Source of the DNA: Luidia sarsii | Taxonomy: Eukaryota; Echinodermata; Asteroidea; Paxillosida; Luidiidae | Assembly (NCBI GenBank): GCA_949987565.1 | Contig: OX465119.1 | Location: 10,301,441 to 10,365,440 of the forward strand | Direction: 5' to 3' | DNA length: 64,000 nt | Part shown: in pieces, positions 1 through 49,384 of the stretch | Numbering within the stretch: the stretch's first letter is position 1 | How the letters are laid out: each line of letters starts with the position of its first letter | The notes under the pieces: generated by a model | What the model saw: only the letters and a program-made list of their open reading frames with translations | The model's database searches: none | Told to the model about the DNA's origin: nothing | Translations under genes and position numbers: made by a program

Positions 1-84
1 CTCTGACTGAGCCTGCAGTACTAGTGAGCCCATCAGTGACACTGTATGATTTTTTTTTTGATTTTTTTTTTGGGGCCAACTCAC

Positions 85-1620
85 CGGTTTTCTTTTTCTT
101 CTTCTTCTTCTTATCCGTCGCTCTCTTCTCTCCATCTTCGTCACCCTCCTCCTCCTCCTCGGGTTCCTTCCCCGGTCCCCCGTCACCGTCTGTCCGTGCT
201 TTGGCCTTGACTGGTGCCATGTTCTCACTGTCCTCGTCCTCCGCTCCTCCTTCCCTGGTAACCGTCTTCTTTTTCCGCCGGACTTTCTTGGGTGTGTCCT
301 CTAGTTCCTGCATCGTCAACGGGCCACTACCGGTTTCAGGGGGGAAAAAAACCCAAGGAATATTAAATTTCATTCTCAGGCTAGTGCTGTACGTGATTAG
401 GTCTTTCACCAAATCTTGAATAAATATTTCTGTAATTTTTTATTTGAAAAAAAAGAAAAATTCAATGATTTTTTGGGGTGATTTGCATAATTTTCTAATT
501 TTCTCTGCCTTTGAGAAAGGTCCTGCTAGGATCGAAACGTCAGGCCCACTAAATTTTGTAATTTTCTATGACTTATCTAGACAAATGTTGATCAATCGGT
601 AAAAAAAACCAAATGCTAGATGTTAAAACCCACCCCACCACACGATCTTGACCATGCTTGGCGGACAAGTCATTAAGATGCCTGCACTAGACAGCAGAAG
701 TCGAGGGTTCAAATCCTGAAAAACAATTATTTGCAAATTCCATGACTTATCCAGGTTTTCCATGACTTGTCCAGGTTTTCCGTGACTTTTCCGGGTTTTC
801 CATGACTTGTCCGGGTTTTCCGTGACTTGTCCGGGGTTTCCGTGACTTGTCCAGGTTATCCGTGACTTGTCCTGGTTTTCCGTGACTAGTCTAGGCTTCA
901 CATGACTGATCCGGGTTTTCCGTGACTGATCTAGGTTTTCCATGACTTGTCCAAGTTTTTCCATGACTTGTCCAAGTTTTTTTCCGTGACAGAAACTCTG
1001 TTTTCATTTAGCCTTTCGAGCACCAGATTGGCTTAGGTTCGATACACGGTCTAAATCCCCCCTCTAAAAAAACCCACCCCCAAACCAATGCTTCCTACCT
1101 GTCCTTGATTCCCGTTGTGTCGGTCGATGTTGCCTTCTTCTTCTTCTTTGCGGCGGCAGGGGTTTTCTTGGGCGTCGTCTCTGGCGGCCGGATCTCCTCC
1201 CCGTCGTCGTCCAGGAACCCGCGGTTCTCCAGGCCCTTCTTGGGCGGCAGCTTGCGCCGCCGCTCGTTGGTGGCGTTCTTGCTGAAGCGGGGACTGCTGC
1301 TGCTGTCGTAGGTGTTGGCCAGGAGAGACTGGTCCCGGGACGGGTCCGCGCCCTTCCTCAGATCGCCGCCTTGCTTCAAGGACTCCAGCTGCAGGGGGCA
1401 AAGGGAAACCACACGCAACACATGTTTTTTAATCACTGTGGGAAATCAATGTTAGAGGAGTAGGGACGAGATATGCGATTTATGTTACCATGGCATCAGC
1501 TGTCTGCGATCGCATCTTCTTGCTTTTTTTCTTTCCAGATTTCTGCTTTTCCCTGCAAAATTTAAAAACAAAAATAAATTACACATTAATTGGAAAATAC
1601 ATGTTTTGATCTGCACGTTC

Positions 1621-1668
<48 letters not shown>

Positions 1669-4164
1669 CTACAGGCCAACATACAGGCAGGCAGACAGAC
1701 AGATAGAAAGATGAACATATAGATGGGCTAATTACTTTGCTGTCTTGTTGGCTCATGACCCCAAACGATTTATATCAATTGCCCAAGAAACTGAATCATG
1801 AATCAACTAGTGGACTGACTTGATCAAGTAATAAATGAAATGAGAGGTGACGGTTCTCATGGTGAGAGCAGCAGAATAGGTGATAGGCTTGCAGTAACAC
1901 CATGCAATTTCTCTTTTGTGGGTTCTGAAAAGAATGAATCAATCTATTGACAGACTAAGTGATGAACTGAATAAGACTTAAGGCTTTGCATGGTGGGTGA
2001 AACAATATAGGAGGGTTTGCGGTGACACCATGTATAAGGTCTCTTAAAGAAGAGGTATGGTTCTGAAAAGAACCTGAGTGATAACTCAACGTTACGGCCA
2101 ATATCGAGTTATCACTCAGATTCAGAACCATACCTCTTCTTTTGGAGACCTTATAATGGTGTCACTGCAAACCCTCCTATAAAGAGACGAACTGATCGAT
2201 CAAATAGCTCCTTCCATTTGATCGTTGGAGGGGAAGGTAGAGGCCGATATCTTACTCCGATGTTTGCTGCATGGCTGCTTGAAGAAGCTTGTCAAAGCGA
2301 GGCTCCGTTTGGTCAAAGCTCTCATTCTTATCCGACCGGGGCGCTGCGGAAAACAACCAAACAAACATCCATCAGTTCAAATGTGGGGCGAACAAACAAA
2401 GGAGAAACTGACTGGGAATTTGTACACAAAATTTTGAAAAATGGCAAAGAAAACTTTGACTGAACCAGGACTTGAACAAGAGACCTCTGGTTTTTACGTA
2501 CCAGCTCTGGTAGTCTTAGCAACTCTTACCATCTGAGGTATCCAGCCCTTATATTCTGTGATGGGTGATTTCGGGGGTAAAATCTATGGTTTTGGGTCGG
2601 GGGTAGTCGAAAAATTGTGAATTCTAACGTTAACATTCTGTTTGACTAGGACCCTTCAGTTGCCCGACCCCTCCAAAATTTCAAAAAGGGCGACTTGCAA
2701 GTTGTATTGTAGTTGTAAGGTCCTACTCGTAGTCATACTCATACTCATAGTGACTCGAACTGGGCAAAGTAAAGAGTGATCATCCATCACAATGAGACTG
2801 AAAAACTGCCAGTGATTTTTCCTGTGTGCTTTGCAAACTTAGAGGAGTTAGTTTGTACTTACACAAAGGTCTTTCATCGCCGTCTTCTCGTTTGGGTAAC
2901 CTTCGCGCTTTCTTCTTCACTTTACCTATGGACGTCATTCCAGATTGAAGGTTAGAAAATTTACAAGCAATGAAGCAGTGTTTTATTTACCCCAAAAAAT
3001 GATATTGTTAATCAAATTATTATTATTAAATTAAGTTGGAGATTGTACAACCGTTCATTTTCCTTAGTAATAATACTAGTACTAATACTATTAGTAAATC
3101 AATGCCAAGCAGTAAACAAATTTTTAACGCCTGCCTTAAACAACTTGTAACATTACGAGGGATTTTAGAGTCGGCCAAGTTGCTTGTCAACTAGTTGCGG
3201 TAACCGTAACCCTCATCCTCCCGAAGGTCGGAGACCTGAGGGTTACGGGAACGTATGTACAAAATTATAGCGAGGTTTTTGTTTTTACCATTTTGGAAAC
3301 ACCACTGTCCCGATCGCCCCCTTTTTCCACCCTTTTGAAAATCGCCACACACAATCTAAGGACATGCACTTGATCCCAAATGTATACTGAATGTGATCAG
3401 ATAACTCAAAACATCGTGGGTAAAATACTTTTCCGAAAAACGGGCAGAAACTCACCAAAATACTGTCTGTAAATGTCCCGTCAACGTCTCCGCCAGGTTC
3501 GGAATCCGAACCTGGCGCCTCGACCAATCAGCGCTTAGTCTCGTGACGTATTCCCGCACGACGGCTATTTGCTGTTTCGCAATAACAGTCCACACTCGTG
3601 GTGCGCGCGCAGGTCATCGCCCTGTGAAGAGCCGACTGGTACTGTATACAACCATGGATATGCGCGCGCACCACGAGTGTGGACTGTTATTGCGAAACAG
3701 CAAATAACCGTCGTGCGGGATATACGTCACGAGACTAAGCGCTGATTGGTCGAGGCGCCAGGTTCGGATTCCGAACCTGGCGGAGACGTTGACGGGACAT
3801 TTACAGACAGTGTTTGGGTGAGTTTCTGCCCGTTTTTCGGAAAAGTATTTTACCCACGATGTTTTGAGTTATCTGATCACATTCAGTATACATTTGGGAT
3901 CAAGTGCATGTCCTTAGATTGTGTGTGGCGATTTTCAAAAGGGTGGAAAAAGGGGGCGATCGGGACAGTGGTGTTTCCAAAATGGTAAAAACAAAAACCT
4001 CGCTATAATTTTGTACATACGTTCCCGTAACCCTCAGGTCTCCGACCTTCGGGAGGATGAGGGTTACGGTTACCGCAACTACTTGTCAACCAACTTAGGT
4101 AATGATTGACAGTTGTACATGATATTGATACACTGAAATACAGTTGCCTACCTTTAGTATCCAT
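85..4164 (-). CDS. Lysine-rich charged protein, six 5' exons, partial (3' end outside window)
   Basis: Six minus-strand exons join in phase: 4164-4152 (start, CACCATGG context), 2925-2863, 2343-2256, 1552-1489, 1388-1099 and 326-85. Each boundary has GT/AG signals (donors GTAGG, GTAAGT, GTAAGA, GTAACA, GTAGGA, GTGAGT). The phases 1,1,2,0,2,1 are consistent throughout. The 253 residues seen are hydrophilic and highly charged. There are basic runs (GKVKKKARR, AAAKKKKKAT, KKKKKKKTG), an acidic EPEEEEEGDEDGE stretch and a Ser-rich patch. I see no signal peptide, membrane segment or catalytic motif in this part. The charged, KKKK-rich N-terminus is reminiscent of TMEM237, a ciliary transition-zone protein whose membrane segments are C-terminal, but this is a weak impression. 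A nuclear/nucleolar basic protein is equally possible. Intron 1 hosts the 890-bp palindromic transposon. The gene is divergent from the ARFGEF gene. Confidence 0.72.
505..560 (+). repeat. Family A repeat copy (double hairpin, hammerhead-like)
   Basis: It contains the CCTTTGAGAAAGG hairpin, the TCCTGCTAGGA hairpin and the trailing GAAACGTCAGGCCC shared by more than 20 sites in the window. It lies in the intron downstream of exon 5 of the minus-strand gene. Confidence 0.8.
633..720 (+). repeat. Degenerate tRNA-derived SINE fragment (Ser-like head)
   Basis: It aligns by eye with the SINE at 13935-14235: CACACGATCTTGACC, a degraded box A region and GGGTTCAAATCC as box B. The tRNA cloverleaf is not preserved. 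Confidence 0.6.
741..985. repeat. 20-bp minisatellite
   Basis: About 12 diverged tandem copies of TTTTCCATGACTTGTCCAGG. The minus-strand open frame over it is a by-product of the repeat. Confidence 0.85.
1618..1706. repeat. (CAGA)n microsatellite
   Basis: Tetranucleotide CAGA repeats, turning into CAGG and TAGA variants at the right end. It lies in the intron upstream of exon 4 of the minus-strand gene. Confidence 0.95.
2007..2180. repeat. Family B foldback copy (inverted repeat, about 75-80-bp arms)
   Basis: The left arm 2007-2087 and right arm 2106-2180 are inverted copies of one another. Both contain the family B segment GGTTTGCGGTGACACCAT. The left arm keeps a histone-like hairpin, GGTTCTGAAAAGAACC, at 2059-2074. 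A further diverged copy lies just to the left, at about 1880-1940. Confidence 0.8.
2445..2560 (-). repeat. tRNA-derived SINE (GGATAGCTCAGATGG head), minus strand
   Basis: The reverse complement carries the box A/box B-like arrangement seen at 51310-51400 (GGATAGCTCAGATGG, then CAAGTCCTGG), followed by the shared tail CAAAGTTTTCTTTGCC. Substitutions in the stems make it a SINE rather than a functional tRNA. Confidence 0.65.
3192..4081. mobile_element. Foldback DNA transposon, near-perfect palindrome with 9-bp target duplication
   Basis: Two inverted arms of about 420 bp (3192-3611 and 3661-4081) surround a short unique centre. The outer ends are identical, TAGTTGCGGTAACCGTAACC. The element is flanked by CTTGTCAAC at 3183-3191 and 4082-4090, a 9-bp direct repeat. 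Long terminal inverted repeats with 9-bp duplications are typical of Mutator-like (MULE) elements, so a non-autonomous MULE is the best guess. No transposase is present. Each arm contains a smaller near-perfect palindrome (3491-3517 and 3756-3782, CGCCAGGTTCGG and its complement). It sits in intron 1 of the minus-strand gene. Confidence 0.85.
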
Positions 4165-4679
4165 GGTGATGAACTACACTCGGTGCTTCGCTTCCTCATA
4201 TAATCGCCCCGTCGCTTCGTTCAATTTGTTCACAAACGAGGTGATCGTCAGCGATTTCAAAAATGGCATTGACAACAAAAGTGTTTACAAACGGCGGCCA
4301 TCTTTAAAAAATGACCCGTTAATTGGAAACAGGAATTTATAAAACCTGTATTTTAATTGGCCAAAAGAAAATCACGATTTAAATAAAAAATAATATATAT
4401 TCAACATTAAATTTAAAATAGTTCTTCCGATTTTTCAACATTTTGTTTTGTGTATGAATGATATTTTGGTTCAAATTTTAATTTGCTTTAAAATGTAAAA
4501 ATCTTGACTGTGTGGAAGAGTAAACGCCCTCTGACGTTGCAAATTGGCCACGGAGCCCCTCAACAGCTGCACGAATTCTGCATAGAATGGTTCGAAGGTA
4601 GAACGAGTAATGAATATGCAAGACTCTATTCGGGGCCGAGCATTTATGAATAATTCATTAGCCTGTTCCCCAGCACAGT

Positions 4680-4895
4680 GACTGTACATGTACACAATGA
4701 ACATGTACTGTACTGCACAGTACATGTACATGTACTGTACATTGTACAATGTAATGTACATTTACATGTACACTGTACATGTACATAATTATGTGTACAT
4801 TATGTGTACGTACACATGTACATATGTACACATGTACACATGTACACATGTACACATGTACATATACATGTGTACAAAACATGTACATGCACATG
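4680..4895. repeat. ACATGT/TACATGTA palindromic low-complexity tract
   Basis: Dense overlapping ACATGT and TGTACA units read similarly on both strands. Shorter patches of the same type occur at 13440, 14260, 15110 and 15400. Confidence 0.9.
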
Positions 4896-4914
4896 TACAG
4901 TGTGTTGGCTTAAT

Positions 4915-5066
4915 TGGTATACATGTAGGCACAGAGTATATTCACCAAGAAAAACTGGGGCCAACCGCTTGTTTATAGATGCCTGTGATATGTTATAACG
5001 AGTACTAGTAAGAAAAATATGACCGCGAAGCCTAAGCCCGAGCCTAAGCCTTCATTTCGTAACGGC
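4915..5066 (+). repeat. Family C MITE copy
   Basis: It shares TTCACCAAGAAA...CTGGGGCCAA and the end AAGCCTTCATTTCG with the better-preserved element at 46567-46808. Only one clear end is present. Confidence 0.6.
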
Positions 5067-5249
5067 CTCAGGTTGACGACCTCCGCTCGTACGTGGGTGC
5101 AGCACACAAAATCCAGTCCAAGATGGCTCCACCGACGGAGCTGATTATCATAAAATGTGGACCCACAACTTTGTTTTAATAAAGTGAAATAATTTCATTT
5201 GGACCATATCCGGCTTTAAATGTGGCCCTATTTGGCTGTGGAAGTGGAG

Positions 5250-5520
5250 TCCATCCCAAAATCCTTGAAGAAATTCGGCTTGGACGTACGGCAACACATT
5301 TTGGGGGTGTTTTTTCTGGGGGTATTTAGCAAAAAATCTAATCCGCTAAGGGCGCTGAAATTGAAAAGAATCTGAGAGATGAAGGTCCAAACTACAATTT
5401 TCAGTAAAGCTACAAGAACTGAGAGACTTTTGGGTGTGAGATAATTGGCTTTGAAAGTGAGTGTTTTTGTACAGTGTTCTATGGGAGCTCGATTTAGTGT
5501 TCTGCGCACACTCGTCACCC
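5250..5520 (-). repeat. Dispersed repeat D, minus-strand copy
   Basis: It is the reverse complement, with scattered differences, of 59290-59560. Shared segments include GATGAAGGTCCAAACTACAA and TTTTTTGCTAA. Both copies carry a matching open frame of about 90 codons (shared peptide KSLSVLVA and FISQILFNFSAL). Confidence 0.75.
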
Positions 5521-5900
5521 ACGTTAATTATGAAGAGCTCCCTCTGTCGTTTGAAAATCCGAGCCGGGATCTTAATTTTTTTTAGCATGAATATATATTT
5601 TTTTAGACGTCATATTATACATATCCATTACTCGTTCTACTCTCGAACCATTTACGCTGCCTTTCTACCTTTCTGGTAAAGGGCCCCAGTTTTCGCTGGC
5701 TGTGGTGCCGCCGCCCCTTGCCTTACCGCAGGCGCGGGGCACCAGCGTGATACGTGCAGGGGTCAATGAACTTATTCCCCTTCTAAAAATGACATGGCGG
5801 ACGGAAGCCGCACACTAACTTAAAAAAAAACGCAGGAATTTTTCTAGATGTCCTCGGCAAATTTGCTCGGTTTTCTCCTATAGTTGCCCTGGTCTCTGAG

Positions 5901-44479
<38,579 letters not shown>

Positions 44480-44639
44480 TTGGGCTGGAGGAGGGGAGGT
44501 AAGGAGGGCTTCCGCATACCCCCTCACTCACCCACTCATCACTGTGCCACCCACCGCGGCTGCACCACTGCGACCTCTGACCCAGTGATGGAACACTCGG
44601 TACTGGCACGGCGTTAAGCCCCAGTGCGTGACTCGTCAC

Positions 44640-45020
44640 TGACAGCCTGGCTTTACCACGGCAACTGTTGCTAGCCACATTGTGACCACAGCGACAGTTG
44701 CTAGCCACACTGACCATGGCAACAGTTGCTAGCCACACTGTGACCATAGCAACAGTTGCTAGCCACGCTGTGACCATGACAACAGTTGCTAGCCACACTG
44801 CCCATGGCAACAGTTGCTAGCCACACTGTGACCATGGCAACAGTTGCTAACCACACTGTGACCATAGCAACAGCTACTAGCCACACTCTTAACATGGCAA
44901 CAGTTGCTAGCCATACTGTGACCATAGCAACAGTTGCTAGCTGCACTCTGACCATGGCAACAGTTGCTAGCCATACACCTTGGCAACAGTTGCTACCCAT
45001 GCACCATGGCAACAGTGGTT
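44640..45020 (+). repeat. 30-bp tandem repeat in the ARFGEF 3' UTR, rich in X-box-like motifs
   Basis: About 12 units of ACCATGGCAACAGTTGCTAG plus CCACACTGTG. Four units give GTGACCATRGCAAC, matching the RFX X-box consensus GTNRCCNNRGYAAC; others differ by one base. It lies between the stop codon (44479) and the AATAAA at 45070. Confidence 0.92.
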
Positions 45021-45069
45021 AGACAGGCTCATGCACAGCATATGCTGAGATGTTGCTTGTTGATTTTTT

Positions 45070-45075
45070 AATAAA
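45070..45075 (+). promoter_or_regulatory. Candidate ARFGEF polyadenylation signal
   Basis: AATAAA, 591 bp after the stop codon and the first canonical hexamer downstream of exon 34. Cleavage would be expected about 15-30 bp further on. Confidence 0.55.
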
Positions 45076-45294
45076 GAAAGGGGAAAAATTGCAAGAATTG
45101 GGGGCCAGTGCAAAAGAGTTTGAAAATCAAATTCTCTGAAACAGCTATTAAAAACTCATTTGTTTTCATGTACAGTATGTTTAAAGAAATTATTTTGCAC
45201 CTGGAACGCGGTGGTTCAGGAATTATTTTGTTTACTAATTATGACCTTCATTATTCCACCAAAGGATTATTCTGTTTACTCCATCAACTCTGAT

Positions 45295-45635
45295 TTTGTG
45301 GATCACTTGTACTACTTGCCCAATGGTCTAGTGGATCACTTGTACTACTTGCCCAGTGGTCTAGTGGATCTCTTGTACTACTGACCCAATGGTCTAGTGG
45401 ATCACTTGTACTACTAGCCCAATGGTCTAGTGGATCACTTGTACTACTAGCCCAATGGTCTAGTGGATCACTTGTACTACTAGCTCAATGGTCTAGTGGA
45501 CCACTTGTCCTACTAACCCAATGGTCTAGTGGATCACTTGTACTACTAGCTCAATGGTCTAGTGGATCACTTGTACTACTAGCCCAATGGTCTAGTGGAT
45601 CACTTGTACTACTAGCCCAATGGTCTAGTGGATCT
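45295..45635. repeat. 33-bp minisatellite
   Basis: About ten units of GGTCTAGTGGATCACTTGTA then CTACTAGCCCAAT, just beyond the presumed ARFGEF poly(A) site. Confidence 0.95.
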
Positions 45636-46547
45636 ATTTCCCTGAAACTCACTGGGGAAGAGAATGGCAGAATTATTTCTTCATTCAGTTTGGTGTCGAC
45701 CTTTCTTGTGCAATTGCCAGTCAGCGACATTGCTTGGAAAATGGAAATGGCAGCTTTAGAAAAAAAAAGGTCAGAAGAAGAGTAAGATGAGAAAATACTG
45801 CAGATTGATTTGCTTGAAGCCTTGAAAAGGTCCAGATAGAAATCTGTCTATTCATTCCACTCTGTTTGAAAATGTTCAAAATTTGGGTGTTTTTTTTAGT
45901 CAACCCTCCATTATTTTGATCTACACATCAGTGTCAACCAGTTAATGCTTATCAAATATTAACGATAAAAATTGATCTAAGAGACCCTGTATTTTTGTGT
46001 CATCCCCCAAAAACAGCATTCCGGTGTAGAAAGATGATTCAAGTCGAAATAAAAAAGAAATACCGAAGAAGAAAACAATTTAGTTTAAATTGTATACATT
46101 TTAAAAAGAGGACTTTGATAAGAAAGATATTCACAGTTATTGTGTTGTACAAATTAAATAATAAGAATACAGTAAGATTATGTTTTTTTATATATATATT
46201 CCACCATCTGTATATGTACATTGTAAATCTGAATGTCTAGTTTCTAACTTTCATTTGGTCAATAGGTAATTGCGGTTTCCATCACTCGACTCAAATTCAG
46301 AAGGAGAAAGACTGAGGACGAAGACTCTATGGTCTATTGAGAAAAAAAAAAATTCTAAGATTTGCTTTGCATTAAGCTGCGGAAATTACTTTAAGTTTTA
46401 TTTGTCACGTTTCATGCGAATAATGTTGCCATGGGAAAATGTGCGCAGTCTATGGATGATTATGATTATGAATTCAAACATTGGTGTTTTTTGATATCAA
46501 GTGAAGGTTTTGTTTGTGGTAGTTTTATGGATCGAGTCATAGAGCTC

Positions 46548-46839
46548 TATTAAAAGGTCTTTTCATTGGCCGTTTTCGAAATGAAGGCTTAGGCTCGGGC
46601 TTAGGCCTTGGTTATATTTATCTTACCCGTTATAATATCACAGGCATTTAACAACAAGCGTTTGGCCCCAGTTTCTTGGTGAATACCCTGTACCTATCAA
46701 GCCAACAAAACTTCAAAATCCGGGAACAAGCTATAACCTAGATTTTCTGGTTTTGTCAGACGGAGACGAAGCCTGAGCCCGAGCCTAAGCCTTCATTTCG
46801 AAAACGGCCTTATAGAATTTTATTAAAAGGTCTTTTCAT
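46548..46839. mobile_element. Family C MITE with inverted termini inside a direct repeat
   Basis: The termini GGCCGTTTTCGAAATGAAGG (46567) and CCTTCATTTCGAAAACGGCC (46789-46808) are exact inverted repeats. They continue with GGCTCGGGCTTAGG and its near-complement. The 19-bp TATTAAAAGGTCTTTTCAT occurs at 46548-46566 and 46821-46839. Confidence 0.8.
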
Positions 46840-47790
46840 AGAGCGCTGTGGATTGAGTGCCTAGCGCCCTCTAGTGCCAAAAAAGTCCAGTGAGTTGGCC
46901 AGCCAAAGTGGTGTCTGGTACCCAGACTCGGGCCGAGTCTGAATGTAATTGGCTGCGGCTAGAAGTAGCACGCAAAGGTATGGGATCTGGCCGCAGCCGC
47001 TCGTTGGCGACTTCCATTGACTCGTGTGTACTGTCAAGCCGTAGCCAGTGAATACGGACGCAGCCCGACTTCCTGGGCACACGCTCGAACGGTTCGGCAC
47101 CAGTCGATCGCCAGTGGTGCCCAGTCCTGTCCAGAAGAACTCTTACATGTTTGATGAAAATGTTATTACGTAAAGTTTTCTTTGCCAGTTTTCGAGATTG
47201 TTTAAAAGTTCCCAGCAAGTTTTTTTCCCTTTATTTGGTCGACTTAAAGTACTTAGTGCATCACGCACTTCACTGCCGTGTGCCAACGTGCTTCTTCTAA
47301 CACGGTTGCTACGGGACCGTGACGTCATGCACGTGATCGGGACACCGCGCAGGCGCACTGCTGGCCGTCTCCTGTGGCAGATAGACTGGTTGCCCTGTCC
47401 TGTCCGCAAAAGTCACCAATTCTGATCCATTTCTTTTATTCTTTCGGTTCGTGTTGAAATCATTAATCAATAATTTGTTGTTGTGTTTTGCACTCTCCGT
47501 GTTTTCCTATTATTTATATTAATTGATTTATATCCGAAAAACAAAGTAAAAACAGGACTGTTTTTGTTAGATAGAAAATACCCATCTGCAGAAATCTTAA
47601 CATTAATTACAAACGATCCACGGCGGTTTGTATTCTTAAGAGCCTCTTATGTTCTGTCCGTAATTTGGACCATCCTAGCGAACGATTAACTTCTCGTGGT
47701 ATATTTGTGTTGGCTATTTTTGTTACAAGAGGAAAGTGTAAATTGTTGGGTCAGATTGGTGGGTCCGCTGTCACGTTCTTTCAGAAATTG
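46840..47790. other. No recognisable gene
   Basis: Several overlapping frames of 60-115 codons occur on both strands around 46860-47430, none with a family resemblance or splice-supported extension. CCAGACTCGGGCCGAGTCTG at 46920-46939 is a short palindrome. Confidence 0.4.
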
Positions 47791-47799
47791 AGAAAGCAG

Positions 47800-47990
47800 G
47801 GGTCTGATCCCTGGAGATATACGGTAGTTAATAATGGTTGAATTGCTTCTGACTGGCGCCACCAACCCGGCAAAGACTAGTTGACTATCAGGGAAGGCCA
47901 CCATATAAGGGCAGGATAGCTCAGATGGTAAGAGCACTGGTACGTTAATCCAGAAGTCTCCGGTTCAAGTCAAAGTTTTCTTTTCCAATT
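47800..47990 (+). repeat. Composite SINE (ATATACGG segment plus GGATAGCTCAGATGG head)
   Basis: CCCTGGAGATATACGGTAG, AGGATAGCTCAGATGG, a box B-like CCGGTTCAAGTC and AAAGTTTTCTTTTCC occur in order. Confidence 0.7.
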
Positions 47991-47999
47991 TTGCAATTT

Positions 48000-49380
48000 T
48001 TCAAATTGTTCAAAAGTTCCCAGTCAGTTTTTCCTTGGTTTGTTTGACTAGAATTGAGATTCAACAGAACCACAACTTTTGGGTTTTTTTTTTCGAGGGG
48101 GATGAATTTTTGTGTGTGAAGAGTTCTCGGGACAAAATCATTAGGACAGTAGGAGTTGATAGCCCGTTATCTCACTGGGTTATACTCATGTTAGGGACTT
48201 GACCTTCGACTTTGGCAAAAAATGACCACCGCTCTATACCGGGGTGAAGCTAAGGGAACGCGCCCATGCTAGTCCACCGCTGACATTGTAGATGCGGTTG
48301 CCATGGAAATCCTAGTGTCACGAGTCCTACGATTGTCGTCATCCAAGACGCCGTTGCCACGGTAATTTCTTCAGGAGTTTTTTTTTTTTTTTTTTTTTTT
48401 ATCTGAGACAAGGCAGGGCGATAGTCCCAAAGAGTATAAAGACATTGTGTAGAGTGCATGGACCCAAGGTTTTACGTTCGTGTCGGTAAGTTTCGTTCAT
48501 AGATTGTGGCGATTTTGTTGGTGGGAAATCTCAGTCGATGGTCCAAGCACAAACTCGATGCAACTTGCCCTGAACATATCGGGACAGGAGGACGAGGTCA
48601 TCGTGACGTTAACAATTTGGTTACCATGGTAATGGCAGAGCACTCGTAGGGGCATTGGAGCCATAGTTGAAGGCTTTACTTAAAGATGACGTGTTGATTT
48701 AGAGATTGAAAGCAAAACAAATATATGGAAAAAAAACTTGTAAATATTGTAAGACGGTGTAAATAGGTCTGCTACTTGTTTGTAGCCACGCAGACTTAGA
48801 ATTGGGGTCAAACTCGTGGACGTAATTGAAAGAAAGGATGAAATCTGCTGCGTTCTGCCCATGTAGATGATCTGTAAGATATCTCTGCAGAATTGCGGGA
48901 AATGCAATAAAAGAATAACAAAAAAAAAATGTTTTAACGAGTGGTGTTCGTGTTGTAGTGTTAACGGCATTGAGCTCTGTAGCGGCTACCTTGCGGTGAC
49001 TTCTCAGCTCGTGTACGGCTTGGCATTACACGCAGGTCCAATAGACAGAGCCACAGCCGTTACGCTATAGACTGCCCGCGTCCATAGCCGTGTAATTCGA
49101 AGCCGTTGTGGAGTGAGAGTGCACTCATGCACACGGGATCGATCAACCGAAGCTGTGAACCTCGAAAAGTGCGCGATGTAAACCCGAGACCCTAGCGGAA
49201 TTACCATGTTGTCCTTTTGTCGTTGTCAAAGTGAACTATACGTATCCGTTGGGTATGGTATAGATTTACAGGCGGAAATGAGGATTGTTCCACCATAAAA
49301 CCCTACGAGATAAACGGCACCAAAAAGAAAGGCAAGCTAAGGATTAAAAAAAGCAGGACAAAACAAATTTAGAAGGAAAC
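48000..49380. other. Intergenic stretch without a supportable gene
   Basis: Only short frames occur. There are several X-box half-similar sites (GTTGCCATGGAAAT near 48297, GTTACCATGGTAAT near 48620), poly-T at 48379-48400 and otherwise unique sequence. Confidence 0.4.
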
Positions 49381-49384
49381 TTCG

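Larger units (their letters stand above)
4165..5900. promoter_or_regulatory. Head-to-head intergenic region with the presumed promoters of both genes
   Basis: The two start codons are 1736 bp apart on opposite strands. A GC-rich block at 5695-5765 lies close to the ARFGEF start. The AG before TTGCCC at about 5883, preceded by a pyrimidine-rich stretch, could be the acceptor of a 5' UTR intron. No TATA box or transcription start can be fixed by eye. Confidence 0.4.

Noticed and set aside
3285..3988. Two nearly identical 80-codon frames facing each other
   Set aside because: They are the same terminal inverted repeat of the palindromic element read on opposite strands, not a duplicated gene.
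46861..47409. Overlapping frames of 79-115 codons as a gene
   Set aside because: No splice-supported extension, no family resemblance and mutually overlapping frames on both strands.
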